Assembly: GCA_014529385.2 (NCBI GenBank)
Contig: CM043960.1
Coordinates: forward strand, 37,024,781-37,088,780
DNA: 64,000 nt
Direction: 5' to 3'
Source of the DNA: Adiantum capillus-veneris
Taxonomy: Eukaryota > Streptophyta > Polypodiopsida > Polypodiales > Pteridaceae
Numbering within the stretch: position 1 is the stretch's first letter; each line of letters opens with the position of its first letter. The notes beneath the pieces are model-generated. The model was given only the letters and a program-made list of their open reading frames with translations, did not search any database and had not been told where the DNA came from. Below are positions 12,335 to 23,977 of the stretch, piece after piece. The position numbers and the translations under genes were made by a program.

Positions 12335-13282
12335 CTATGTAAGTTTGGACTTGAGGATTACAAACCTATTGCCACTCCCATGGAAACAGTGAGTCTTCAT
12401 GATGCTGGTGATCCTGTTGATGTCACTCTTTACCTCATTTATGTATGCAACACGAGGCCGGATATTCAATTTGCAGTCTCACGGTCATCAAATTTATGCA
12501 TAGCGCAAGGTCTAAGCATTGGCAGGCTGTCAAGAGGATGTTTTTCTACTTGAGTGGCACTTTACATCTTGGTTTGTTTTATCCCAAGGGGGGGGATCTT
12601 TGCCACCAGACTTACATGCTTTTTCGGACTCAGATTGGGATGGTTTTTTTGACACGCAAGTGTCTACAAGTGGTTTTTGTCTCATGCTTGGCAGTTCATG
12701 TATATCATGGTTGAGCAAGAATCAACCTAATGTGGCCACTTCTAGTTGTGAGGTTGAGTACAGGGCAATCTTCACATTTATGGCTGATTGTGTATGGCTC
12801 AAACGACTCATGGCTTATTTGGGTGTTGGACAGGACACTACCAACACTATCTATACAGGGCAGTCTTCACATCTATATCATGCTTGGCACTTCATGTATA
12901 TCATGGTTGAGCAAGAATCAACCTAATGTGGCCACTTCTAGTTGTGAGGTTGAGTACAGGGCAGTCTTCACATCTATGGTTGATTGTGTATGGCTCAAAC
13001 GACTCATGGCTTATTTGGGTGTTGGACAGGACACTACCAACACTATCTATACATTGATAGTCAGAGCGCATTGGCAGTTGCGAGGAACCCAGTTTTTCAT
13101 GCTCGCACAAAGCACATTGAGGTGCATTACCACTATGTCAGGGAGAGGCTCTCATCATGAGAGATCACCTTGGCTTATGTGCCAACACAGGACAACCTTG
13201 CATATCTTTTCACAAAGGCATTGTCTTATGAGAATTCAAAGCTTTCCAAAAAGCTTTGGGCTTGCCCCCCTTTGTGGACTGA
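12335..13282 (+). pseudogene. copia A pol, second part (reverse transcriptase end and RNase H)
   Basis: This continues the frame lost at 9843: KFGLEDYKPIATPMET, then NTRPDIQF, the SDSDWDG RNase H motif (near 12630), SSCEVEYRA (near 12745), and a DSQSA motif after a one-base frameshift near 13055. The natural C-terminus ends with TGA at 13280. A 176-bp direct duplication (12682-12857 and 12878-13053) repeats the segment around the RNase H glutamate and adds a frameshift. Several bases present in copy C are missing near 12425-12460. It is clearly non-functional. Confidence 0.82.
12682..13053 (+). repeat. 176-bp direct duplication in RNase H of copia A
   Basis: 12682-12857 and 12878-13053 are nearly identical and separated by 20 bp that resemble sequence from inside the unit. 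Copies B and C have it once. It looks like replication slippage or template switching. Confidence 0.88.
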
Positions 13283-13358
13283 CCATGTCCTCAGGGCATG
13301 GCACTTCCCTTTACTCTATGTGCCAGGTCTCGTTCATCGCATCACTCCAGGGGGGATT

Positions 13359-13410
13359 TGTTACCATATACATGTGGTAGTAATGTATGTGAGAACACTT
13401 AGGACCACCG
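13359..13410 (+). repeat. truncated 3' LTR of copia A
   Basis: Starts TGTTACCATATACATGTGG directly after the polypurine tract and matches the LTR for about 52 bp, then diverges completely near 13411. Confidence 0.8.
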
Positions 13411-14027
13411 AAGCTTTTCTTTTTTTGCTTCAATAAAGTATGCTTGCACCTATTAGAGATTCCATGTCCCATCCTCACTAGGTCTTTATCTTTACAAGTT
13501 TGGAAGTGCAAATGGAAGATGATTCCTCCACGCTCAATTGAGCACATTCCCACAAGAGTCTCTTGCTCCAGGAAGTCCTTTAGGATAAGGAGGAGGCCAT
13601 TGTCTACTTTCATGCCACCCATTGAGATGGTGATGCTCAACTCAAACAGCCTCTTTGACTGACTAGCTTCAGCCTATAATCTCCTCCTAACTCTTTCTGG
13701 GCCTACCCTTAGGGATTCAGAGTGTGCAACTTTTTTCATCCTCACCATCACACGTACAAGTTTAAAGAACAAAGCTTAAACGACTTTGAATTCAAGCAGT
13801 GATGTAGCCAAAGAGGCATGTGCATGCATTGGCCACTAACATCATCATCATGTCCCTAATCCTGATATTTCCTCGTTAACAATGGCGAGTTGCATCAAGG
13901 TTTCATCTAACAATAAGATTCCCTATCAGTAACTTTCTTCTCAAGGAATTTCTTTCAATAGTGTACAAATATGTTTAATTTTGAAATGCAGTACTTTCAT
14001 CAAATGATTCCTTTCATGCTCTAACCA

Positions 14028-14030
<3 letters not shown>
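13411..14030. other. unassigned sequence, nothing recognised
   Basis: The minus strand carries a 109-codon frame (13311-13640) that begins inside copia A and has no motif I know. It may be more gypsy debris in the orientation of the 14.1-15.2 kb remnant, but I cannot show this. Confidence 0.3.

Positions 14031-14105
<75 letters not shown>
14031..14105 (+). repeat. (GA)n microsatellite
   Basis: An uninterrupted GA dinucleotide run of about 75 bp. Confidence 0.97.
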
Positions 14106-14108
<3 letters not shown>

Positions 14109-14559
14109 CCTCCCAAGAATTTTTGACTTTAAGCAAATGGTCGTGCCTCATGTGCAACCAATGATGCCTTTGTAACTTGCTGCCAAGTTTTTCAAAGACT
14201 ATGCCTTGTCACCACCTTGGGGGAGAAGGTAGCAAGGTTGCAAGCTCAATGTGCTCTTGCCACCGTGCAAAAGTTTTGTTATTGAGTTCCCTTGATCCTC
14301 CTTCTGTGTCTGCCCTCTGATCCTTTATATAGGCCTCCTATGCTAGCTAGTTTCAATGCAACTCTTTTCATCCTTTGCTTTTTGCATCGCTAATTCACCT
14401 GCATACCTTTTGCACCTCTGCTTTTCGTATTGTCAAATTTGTCTTCTCTTTGTTTTTGGCTAAGGAGCAGTCTTGACCACTCCTTTTGGGACTCTTTTTT
14501 GCAAACTTTCATATCCCTATACGAATCAAAAGCCAATTTTCTTGAAGTAGGGGTTGTCA
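14106..14559 (-). repeat. putative 3' LTR of a minus-strand gypsy element
   Basis: On the minus strand a purine-rich AAAAGGGAGG is followed by TTTGACAACCCC, giving an LTR start TGACAACCCC at 14559. It lies downstream of an integrase/chromodomain reading frame, as a 3' LTR should. A TATATAAAGGA box is at 14331-14321. The right-hand end of the LTR is not defined; I stop at the GA tract. Confidence 0.45.
14321..14331 (-). promoter_or_regulatory. TATA box candidate in gypsy LTR
   Basis: The minus strand reads TATATAAAGGA, a good plant TATA box, about 230 bp into the putative LTR. Confidence 0.4.
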
Positions 14560-14728
14560 AAGCCTCCCTTTTATCTTAAGGTCTATAATGTTAACCTAAA
14601 TCTTTACATACGATGTCCAATTTTTAAATAGTTTGTTTTGGCTAGAGCCTCCATACCTTATAATAATGTTAATAGACTTTATAGTGAAATATTGAGAATA
14701 TTTAGTCTCAAGTGAATGTAAAATTATT

Positions 14729-15203
14729 TTAAAAACTTGGGTACATTACGTTCTCCCCAACTGAGGGGTTCAAGATATCATCATCTCGAATAGAGGTGAG
14801 GGCTAGGGAGGTTTCATCTTCCAATGTTCTATCTTCCTTAGGATAGTCCCACCATTGTACAAGGTTTTCTCTAAGCATTCTATCCTAAATATTTTCTCCC
14901 AACTCATCCAGAATTCTAGAAGATTGGGGATTCAAGATGTTTTGGATTGCCATTACAGTTAGTTTATCATTAAGGAGTTGCTCTTCACTAGGAATATAGG
15001 GTTTCAATAAGCTTACATGACAAACATCGTGGACTTTAAGATGAGCTAGAAACTTCAACGTGTAAGCTTGAGTACCTATGCACTTGACAACTTCATAGAG
15101 ACCACACTAACATGGGCTATGCTTTTTGTACTTCCTTGTTGATATGTTACTCCTCTTTAGGTGTGTGCAAAGAAAAAACTTTGTCTCCTTTCTTGAATCT
15201 TTT
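14729..15203 (-). pseudogene. Ty3/gypsy chromovirus integrase C-terminus plus chromodomain
   Basis: Reading the minus strand from 15203 gives FKKGDKVFLCTHLKRS, GLYEVVKCIGTQAYTLKFL and VHDVCHVSLLKPYIPS. This is the GPY/F region that ends gypsy integrases. The frame then gives ILDELGENI, a TAG, ENLVQWWDYPKEDRTLEDE and a natural TAA at 14729. VQWWDYPKEDRTLE matches the chromodomain core (LVKWxGYPxExxTWE), with the last Trp replaced by Leu. Chromodomains at the integrase end define plant chromoviruses and are thought to guide insertion to heterochromatin. At least two internal stops are present. Upstream pol is not recognisable beyond the 15.2 kb microsatellite, so this is a remnant. Confidence 0.75.
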
Positions 15204-15215
15204 TATGATCTCTTA

Positions 15216-15275
<60 letters not shown>

Positions 15276-15408
15276 CCTCTCTATCTATCTCTCTCTTCCA
15301 CTTCCTCTCCCTATCTCTTCTTCTTCTTGTTGATAGGTTACTCCTCTTTAGGTGTGCGCAAAGGAAAAACTTTGTCTCCTTTCTTGAATCTTCTTATGAT
15401 CTCTTACA

Positions 15409-15446
<38 letters not shown>

Positions 15447-15497
15447 CCTCTCTGTCTATCTCTCTCTTCCACTTCCTCTCCCTATCTCTTCTTCTTT
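15138..15497. repeat. tandem duplication containing (TA)n tracts
   Basis: A unit of about 190 bp at 15138-15328 is repeated at 15329-15497. Each copy carries the start of the gypsy integrase remnant, a (TA)n run (15213-15272 and 15413-15442) and a CT-rich tail. The second copy is shorter mainly because its TA run is shorter. Confidence 0.85.
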
Positions 15498-17156
15498 TCC
15501 TCTTTCTCCCTTACTCTCTATAGCCCTACCAAGTTTTGATCAATTTAACTAAAATCAAGAAATTTAAACAATTTCAAAGCATTGAAAATCGTGGAAGAAC
15601 ATCTTTTCATTCAAGAATAAATAAGGTGTTGCCGCCACATGGGGTTACAAGGAGCTCATAGGTTAAATTTGGTCAGGCTTCTCAAGTGATTATTCCTATT
15701 CTAGGCCATAGGTGGGTGGTTCCAACTCTACAATACTTGGCTTCGACACCATGCACGCTCCTTCCTCTATAGCATGAGCCAACTGAATCACTTGTCTCTT
15801 TCCACGCTCTTGCATCTCTCTGAGACAAACAGCCTGTTGGTTTAAGATGATATGAAGCTTGAAGGCGTACTCTTCATTGCCTTCAAAAATTGTAACCATT
15901 TTGACCCATTTGGCTCCCTAGCAATGTCGGAGTCCCAAAATCTCCTTTGTGCTACATAACAACATCATGCTCATTTGTGTATTGAGTAAGCACTTGCCAA
16001 TAAGGCCATGTTCACGTTGCATACCTCTTGCAAAATCAAATATGCTTAGAAAAAAAATCAAACTACATATCTACTTGTTCACAATGCTTCATTTTACCTC
16101 TCAATGGTGTGTCATCTTCTTGTTTTGCCCATCCACCCTCCTTGAGTAGATCAAATCGGGTGTCCTCATGGTGGTAATTCAATGGCCTTCTTTAATAGCG
16201 GTTACCCCTTCTTCATTCTGGAGACGAGCAATGGACGATACTGTTCTCCTTTTTGCAAATTGGTGTCTTGCATACTACCACATTGGTGTGGTCCTCATGC
16301 CATCTAGTAGCTTGTGTGATGTCTCACACCATTGCATGATCATCATCTTGACACACAACACCAATATTCCTTTGACATTGGACGTTACATGCGAAAGCTG
16401 AGCCAAACAACCAAATCGGCACACATCCATAATGTTCCATTGTGGAATCTTAGTATTTGACAATCCATACAGAGGAGTATTGGTGGGCAGGAATAAAATC
16501 AATGCATGCACCACTAAGCTTACTAATATCTCTTCATGATATGGACAATCGTCTTTCTTAATGATATGTGGCTTGACTAGGTCTAATAGAGCATTCTTTG
16601 TGTCTTCCTATATCTTATCACAACTATAATGTGAAATTTGACTATGATCGCCACTAGTACCTAAAACATTTTACAGATTACACTTTGTCAATGTAGGTTT
16701 CATTCACATTATACCACTATCAAAATCAATCATGTAATTCAACTGCAATATCCCCCATTTAAATGTCTACTACTTTGATCCTCTGGAGACTCATCGGATG
16801 ATGAGTACATCACTATTTGTAGGTTCAACACATCCATTATTTTTATTTCAAGACTTGCAACCTGGACACCTTTTCTTGTATATCAAAGAAACAAGAAAGC
16901 AATGACACCTCTTTAAATTTCCCATCTCGTTTTCAAAGAGACTTTACAAAATAAAACAAGCACTATAACCTATTGTTTTCCTTTGTGCGAGCATGTGGAT
17001 GTGTACCTCTAGGACTCTGCAGTTTGCTCAAGCTGCATCATATCAAAGTGCAAGTTGTTACATCATTAGTCTAAAGCAGCTTAATCAACAACAAATCAAG
17101 TTTTGATATGATAATCATCAATTACACACCTAAGATGTAGTGGCTATCTCATCTAT
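15498..17156. other. unassigned DNA, no gene called
   Basis: Short minus-strand frames (67 codons at 15696-15899, 79 codons at 16275-16514) show no known motif. They may belong to the same decayed minus-strand unit as the region to the right. Confidence 0.3.
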
Positions 17157-18668
17157 TTATGATACTTGGACACTAGACTCAATAGTTGTCGGCTTCATCG
17201 TGGTTTCTTGAGCTACAGTGAGTTTTGAGGTTATTGAGGGAGGTATTTTTTGTGATGCATGTTGAGCACAATCCTCACTTTCCTTCACAACATCATTGTG
17301 CGCCATTTCTTCATTTGGAGGAAAGGTGCCCTCGCTATACTCCAAGAACCTGGGATAGTCGTGTACACAGTTCTCTTGAAGTTACATGCTAATTGCATAG
17401 GGTTGAAGATGTCATTTTGGTTATTCTCATCCAGTAACATATAAAGAATTCTGACACTTTTAATGTTGAAGTTACGTTTATTTTACCATCTACAAGAATT
17501 TGTGGTCTGTTAGTTCTAAAAATGAACTTGTCAATATACAAATATAGCATTGTTTTTTACCTACCTGCAAAGACACTGTTTCCTTGCGTATGCCAACACC
17601 TTGTTCACCTTGGACTATGCTCCCTTCTTCATAAGTCCAAGCTCATAAGCAAAAGACATATTATTGTGTTGCTGGCTTGGCATCTCCAAGAACAAGTTTA
17701 CGTTTGCACACTCAACGGGTTTCAAATGAATGCTCCTAATTGAGGTCTGGTGGTCTACAATTGAACCGAAGGCATCTTTTGAGAATTAAGAATAAATCTT
17801 GTCAACTGCTTCAACCTAAGGGGGCCTTGTGGTCTCACCTGCTTTGATTTCTCCAACTGCATCTGTCGACTTAGTGGAACCCATGGCAATGAAGTTTCTC
17901 ACTCCTTCAATGTGTTCCACATGATTTCATAGATCATATTTTACCACAGATATCGAGCTGATGGAATTTTAAAAATAAATACCTTTAGATTCTTGACTTG
18001 TTTTGAAACATATCCTGGCGTAAAGTAATGTCTTCATTTATTGGAAAATCACCACGGGCAGTACCTCCCACCAACATGTTTAATTCCATCTCTCCATCAT
18101 TGATTTCATCTCCAGGATCCTCCATGTCTATGACAACCTTAGTGGAGGTACCCTCATCCACTTTTGCCTTGCCTTTTGCAGCCTTCGTGAGCACAGATTT
18201 AGATGCAGTGGTTATGGTGGTATGGGTACACTCCTGACATGCGGGGAATCAAAACACTAGATGTTGAAGACACCTTTGACTATTTATCTTCTTATCTTGT
18301 TGTCTTTGAAGTTCCCCCTAAATCATTCAATCGATTTTTAAATCTCAAATGCTTTAGTGCCAATTTAAAATATGACTAAGAGCCAAGATTTTAAATTTCT
18401 TACCAAATTGTCTTTTGGCCATGCAATGATGTTGTTCTCTGCCTTTTTCAAGGTGTTAGTCTCCATGTCAATCGAGGTACATGTGGAAGTGGAGCATCTT
18501 TGCCATCATAAACTTCAATGCAAAGACAAAATAGCAAACCGATGGTAACTTCCTTCCATGTAAGTGGGCTAAGCTTGATGTCTTCTCAATTTGTCCATGT
18601 TCGATGCTTCTCTGTTGTAAGTGAACTTGCCAAAACGTCCATTACCAGGTTTCTTTGTAGGAGCCATT
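17157..18668 (-). pseudogene. possible fragmented minus-strand gene, unrecognised
   Basis: Several minus-strand pieces have protein-like composition. One starts with ATG at 18668 (MAPTKKPGNGRFGKF). Another at 18230-17985 is Lys, Thr, Asp and Glu-rich (KAAKGKAKVDEGTSTK). A third at 17345-17157 is Ser, Thr and Glu-rich and ends in TAG or a nearby stop. A GTAAG near 18400 could be a splice donor. The first piece has a stop at its 33rd codon in this frame while the neighbouring frame stays open, so it has decayed or I have the wrong frame. No domain is recognised. It could be a host gene of unknown function or the accessory ORF of a transposon. Confidence 0.2.
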
Positions 18669-18735
18669 TCAAACCTCTTCAAAAACAACTATAAAAATAC
18701 CAAAAAACAGTAAAGTATAACTCATAAACTCTCTA

Positions 18736-19177
<442 letters not shown>

Positions 19178-19391
19178 TTTTTTTTGTAGACATCAATTCA
19201 CTCTTTTGATCATTGCTTCTTTATCCGAACTCCAATTTGGGCGATCTATAGCCTCAATAGAAGAGCACAACGCCTTCTACGCATTGATGTAAAGGCAAAA
19301 ATTTTCAGAGTTGTGGAAGGTGTTTCTATAGCAGCATTTTTGAAGTGAACAGGTTCAAGAAAGTTGACTCGCATCTCTTAATTTACATACA
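19178..19391. other. leader-like sequence upstream of gag-like fragment
   Basis: No frame. Its position before the ATG at 19392 suggests the end of a gypsy LTR and leader, but no LTR end or primer binding site could be fixed. Confidence 0.25.
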
Positions 19392-19695
19392 ATGTCTGCC
19401 AACACTCGCAAGGGTTTTTCTTCTTCAACAAGGTCCATAATTGTAGAAAATGATCCAAAATCTCCTAAGTGTGGAGATAGCAACACAACCACTCAACCAA
19501 CGACATCAAAAACCATGATCATGGCATGCTTGGTATCGTTGCAAGAGACCGTAAAACAAACAAGGTGAAGACCTACGGGCACTTGCAATGGAGAATGGCA
19601 TGCTAAGGGTTCTTGTGGTTGAGAATGAGAATCTCAAGAGGACACTTGAGATGCAAACAACACGTAGAAATGAGGGTTCAAGCACTTTCTTTTAA
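19392..19695 (+). pseudogene. gypsy gag-like N-terminal fragment with coiled coil
   Basis: ATG at 19392 opens MSANTRKGFSSSTRS and runs to LVSLQETVKQTR, then TGA. A one-base shift continues EDLRALAMENGMLRVLV, ENENLKRTLEMQTTRR and a stop at 19693. The hydrophobic spacing in LQETV...LRALAMENGMLRVL...ENLKRTL fits a coiled coil, as at the start of many plant chromovirus Gag proteins. There is no capsid core, zinc knuckle or pol after it. The fragment is plus strand, unlike the integrase remnant at 14.7-15.2 kb, so it is probably a second element. Confidence 0.35.
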
Positions 19696-20270
19696 TGTTC
19701 CTCCAATGAGCGAGGGGCCTTGCACATTCTTAACTATTGAATTTTTGCCTTTTGCATCAAACACTCCAGAGAATTTTTCTAGGGAAAGTTTGATTTCTAT
19801 AGAATATTCATATGGAAAAAGACCGACGGAAAGTTTTGGAAATGCACTTCAAAGACAAATTTTACAAATCACATTGTAGCTAAGGGGGGTGGGCAACCCA
19901 CCTAAAGTATACAATTGGCAAGAGGAAATGAAGTGTTTATACATAGCCTGTACATAAAGTTGTGGTTTTGCAAGTGCTTTGAGTTGTCAGTTTGGTATGC
20001 CAGTTTGTAAAGTTTTGTAAATATGCTTTTGGTTGAACATAAATGTTCGACGAGGGGGTTGGGCAATGATGGTATAGACAAAGTTGGTCGAGGCCAGAAG
20101 TAGTGCTAAGCAGAGCTAGAGGTGTGCACAGGTGCATGGTAAAGGGTTTTAGCAGGTATCAAGGTCCAGGGCAACCAAGAGGTAGCCAAAATATATGCCT
20201 GATGCAGATTTTTAGGCTAGAAAGGCTCCAAGTTAGGTCAATTGGGATGGAGGATTCAAGTGTCCAGAAT
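19696..20270. other. possible gypsy 3' end: polypurine tract and LTR start
   Basis: GACGAGGGGGTTGGGCAA at 20049-20066 is purine-rich and is followed by TGATGGTATAGAC, which resembles a polypurine tract and an LTR start at 20067. This would make the 19.2-20.3 kb stretch an internally deleted plus-strand gypsy element cut off by copia B at 20271. It is weakly supported. Confidence 0.25.
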
Positions 20271-20589
20271 AGGTTGCATCCTCTTGAGCTTAGTTGTCAA
20301 CGTCGCTAGCATATGCTTGCTTACTTTCTCCAATTTTTGTGAGCTTTGGGAGAGCTCGTAGAGCTTAGTCTTCTCAGATTTTTGATTCGGGCTCATCTCG
20401 GCCTCCGTTTCCACTAGAAGAAGTACTGCACATGCAATTTTGTCATTTTGTGCAATTTTTTTGTCATTGACATTTTTTGCATAACAGGCCTCTTGCAGTC
20501 TTCTATGGGTTGTGCTATATAGCACGTGTTGGTCCTGCTTCATTACTCCTCTTCTTGGGTAGTTTTCACATCAGGTGCAGGCATCCGCC

Positions 20590-23388
20590 ATGGCAGACAA
20601 CAACACAGATGTGTTCAAGATGTTTGCTGCTGCTGAGGATAAATTGGATGGGGACAGTTACTCTATGTGGGCTCACATGATGCAACATGTCCTTGTGTTG
20701 AAGGGAGTTTGGAATGTTCTGCAAGGCATTGATGTACGTCCTGGTTCTTGGGACGTAGGCGATGTTGAGGATGTTGTAGGTTTTGGTGGCAGGGTTGCTG
20801 CTGCTAGAGCTATTTTGCCTATGTCTTAACAAGCTCGTTTGGATGTAAGAGATGTGCAAGCTCATGCATTGATTGCATTGTCTGTGAAGCGCACTATCAC
20901 TCCTCGCATTTGTTCAGCAAAATCTGCTAAATAGGCTTGGGAAATTCTAGTTGGTCTTTATGCAAGTCCCAATGACGTCAAAATTGCATTGCTACGTAAA
21001 GAGTTGGAGTCGAAGACTATGCATGAGGAAGATGAAATGGACACTTTTCTTGCTGGTATCAAGGATATTAATGAGCAACTTATTTTTGCAGGCGGGGTCA
21101 TTTTTGACAATTCCCTTGTACAGACTGTTCTTGATGCTTTGCCAGATTCTTACCAGACTTTTGCTAGGTTTTGGAGACTTATGACCCAAGGATATCTAAA
21201 AGTTGTCAAGTTTGATGCATTATGCACATTGCTGTTGCAAGAGTCGCTTTCCAAAAAAAAAAGGCTAAACAACGTGCAGTTGAATAGGCTTTCATTGATG
21301 CTCAGAGGAAAAGTGGTAACAGCAATGTAGCCACTTCTCATGGTTCTTCGGTGAGTGGAAAATCACTTGTTTCCAATGATTTTACTAGCAACACCTCCTT
21401 TGGAAATTTTGGTGAAAAGGGAAAAAAAAAGATGCGTTGCCATTATTGTAAAGCTAATGATCACTTGACCAAGTAGTGTTTGAAATTGAAGGCAAAAGAG
21501 GCTGGTTGCACTACAAGTGCATCTATTGTAGAGTCTTCTGCGAAAGGAGATTGTGTTGCTGATGTAGATACACAATGGGCTTTTAGTGAAGAGTGCACTT
21601 ATGATCCTTCTGTCCATGATGCATGAATGTTAGTTGTTGCAGATGCTCATGTGTGGTGCTTTGACAATGGTGCTACAAAGCACATTATCTCTAATCGTGA
21701 CTTGTTTACCTCTCTCGAGGATGTCCCTCATGGGAATACAATCACTTGTGCCAACAATGCCTCTTATCCAGTCAAGGGACTTGGAAATATTGTGTTGATT
21801 GCTGCAAATGGCAGTTATTTCACACTTGTTGATGCACATTATATGCCTCGGATCAAGAAGAACCTTTTAATTGTATCTGCACTTGCTAGACTTGGCCTTG
21901 TTGTCAATTTTGTGGATGATAGATGTAGAGTTCATGATCTCAATTTTGGTGATGAGATTATTGCATCAAGCATTTTGTGTCGTGTGCTATATAAGCTCAC
22001 TTTGTATGACAAGTGTGGAATAAAATTTGCGAATGCAATTGTGGATTCAAAGGCTGTGTCAGATGCAAAAATTTGCATGCACGTTTTGGGCATCTGAATT
22101 TTGCCAGTTTGTTGCATTTGCAAAAATCTGATATGGTTGCTTCTTTGCCACCTCTTGAAGCACTTGTAAAGCATGTATATGAAGGTTGTATTTTGGGTAA
22201 GATTCAATGTTCGAAGTTTCCAAAGGATGGTTTTGTTAGGGCTACATGCACGCTATAGCTTGTGCATAGTGATGTTTGTGGGTCCATGCAAACTCCGCCC
22301 TTGGGAAAATTACCTTTACTTCCTGACTTTCATTGATGTTTACTCCAGGCATGCATGTGTATATCCACTTAAAGTTAAGTACGAAGTGTTTATGTGCTTC
22401 AAGAAATTTTGGCTATGGCTAAAAATGTCTCTAAATGTACTATGGGCACCCTCCGTTCCAATCGAGGGGGGAGTATATGTCTCATGAATTTATTGCATTT
22501 CTGGCTAGTTATGGGATAAAACACCAATGTACAGTGCCATATACACCTCAACAAAATAATGTTGCTGAGAGAAAAAATAGGGCGCTTACGGAGCTGGACG
22601 ATGTATGGTCAAGATCAAGCTTGCCACACTCATTTTGGCTTGAGGCCATCATGTGTGCTACTTAGGTACTTAACAAGTGTCCTACAAAAGCTTTGCAGTC
22701 TATGACTCCATATGAAGCATGGCATGCTAGAAAGCCATCTATTGATCACATGCATGTTTTTGGGTGTTTGGCTTATGCTTTGATGCCACAAATGCAGCGC
22801 AAAAAAGTGGATGATATGGCTATCAAGTGCGTTTTTGTTGGTTATAGTGTTGAAAGAAAAGGTTACAGGTTGTACCATCCACAAACAAAGTGTATCTTGG
22901 TTTCACAAGATGTGTTTGTGGAAGATTCTGTTCAGCTCTTGCTATCATGTACTAGAGACAATAATGTAAGCTCACATGACATTTATGAAAGTTTTTTGCC
23001 TCTTTTCAGTGGTGGAAGTTTGAATGTAAATTCAAATGAGGAAAATGTATAGCCTATGGGGGTTTCTAAAAATGTTATAGATTAGCCAATTTCTGATGCA
23101 GATGTACATGATGTACTTGATGAGAAAAGGGCTGAGAATGAGTAGGCTAGAGGTATGCCAAAATGGTTGGTGCATACTTTTGCGTCACAATAAATTGGAT
23201 GCAGCTTTGTGTAGTCGTACTCGTTCAGGTTCTCGCCATGCAGCGTATGCATCCGATTGTTATGCTTTGGCCGTGTCTAGCTTATGTGATGTTAAGGAAC
23301 CTCTATCTTTTGATGAAGCACATAACTCTGAAAATTGGATGACTGCCATGCAATCAGAATATGATGCACTTATAGAAAATGACACATG
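20590..23388 (+). pseudogene. copia B gag-pol, first part (gag to before reverse transcriptase)
   Basis: ATG at 20590 opens MADNNTDVFKMF. Recognisable are gag, a zinc knuckle CHYCKANDHLTK followed by TAG, the protease region (near 21660), pre-integrase, integrase fragments (HSDVCG near 22266, NRGGVYVS near 22460, NVAERKNR near 22560), and the linker before reverse transcriptase (MQSEYDALIENDT, ending 23388). Stops include TAA at 20827 and TAG near 20931, with several frameshifts in integrase. The protease motif reads FDNGATKH instead of DSGA, and the second integrase Asp is lost. It is non-functional. Confidence 0.82.
23384..23388 (+). repeat. target-site duplication of copia C (left)
   Basis: ACATG here and at 33859-33863 flank copia C. 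Removing C and one copy restores the copia B frame before the TLCDLPPGKK motif. Confidence 0.92.
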
Positions 23389-23615
23389 TGTTACCATATA
23401 CATGTGGTAGTGATGTGTGTGAACACACTAGGACCGCCGGGACATTTTTTCCCTCTTTAGGAGGTTTTTTCCCCCGTGCATTGTATATACGCCCATCACT
23501 CTAGGGCTATCTATCTTTCCATTGCACACTAAGTAACAAACTCTCTATTGTGTGCCTTGAGCTTCCTTCGTCTTCTCCAAGCTATGTGTGTTTCTCTGCA
23601 ACCCTAATTCCAACA
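23389..23615 (+). repeat. 5' LTR of copia C
   Basis: 227 bp, TGTTACC...CCAACA, with a TTGTATATAC TATA-like core. It differs from the 3' LTR only near 23442, 23562 and 23584 (A/G, C/T and A/G). Confidence 0.95.
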
Positions 23616-23617
23616 AT

Positions 23618-23629
23618 TGGTATCAGAGC
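23618..23629 (+). promoter_or_regulatory. primer binding site of copia C
   Basis: TGGTATCAGAGC, exactly the plant copia site complementary to the 3' end of initiator methionine tRNA, two bases after the LTR. Confidence 0.9.
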
Positions 23630-23977
23630 AGGTACACGTCCTCCCGGGCTTAGTCGCCAGCTGCTCCAGCACACGCCTGCTCACTTTCTCCGATTTAGTG
23701 AGCTTTGGCGAGCGTTCGCAGGTCGACAATTATTTTGGGTGAGCTCGAGGAGCTCGGTCTGCTCAGAATTTTGATTTGGGCTCATTTCGGCCTCCGTTTC
23801 CACTACAGACAGTACTGCATAGGCTATTTCGTCATTTTGTGCAGAATTTCTGTCAGTGCCGTTTTCTGCATAACAGGTGCCTTATAGTCTTCTACGGTTT
23901 GTGGTATATAACACAGGTTGTTCCCGCTCCGTTTCTCCTATTTTCGGGCAGTTTTCACATCAGGTGCAGCATTTACC

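Larger units (their letters stand above)
5697..13410 (+). mobile_element. Ty1/copia retrotransposon copy A, degenerate and interrupted
   Basis: The element has a 229-bp 5' LTR, a tRNA-iMet primer binding site, and gag, protease, integrase, reverse transcriptase and RNase H in copia order. A polypurine tract (AGGGGGGATT, 13349-13358) precedes a 3' LTR of which only about 52 bp remain. It is the same family as copies B and C. A 2491-bp foreign segment (9844-12334) splits reverse transcriptase. Because the 3' LTR is truncated, no target-site duplication can be matched to the 5' flank GGGCA. Many stops and frameshifts make it non-functional. Confidence 0.88.

Noticed and set aside
5697-13410. Endogenous pararetrovirus
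   Set aside because: Integrase, a tRNA-iMet primer site, LTRs and a copia domain order identify LTR retrotransposons; no movement protein or coat motif was seen.
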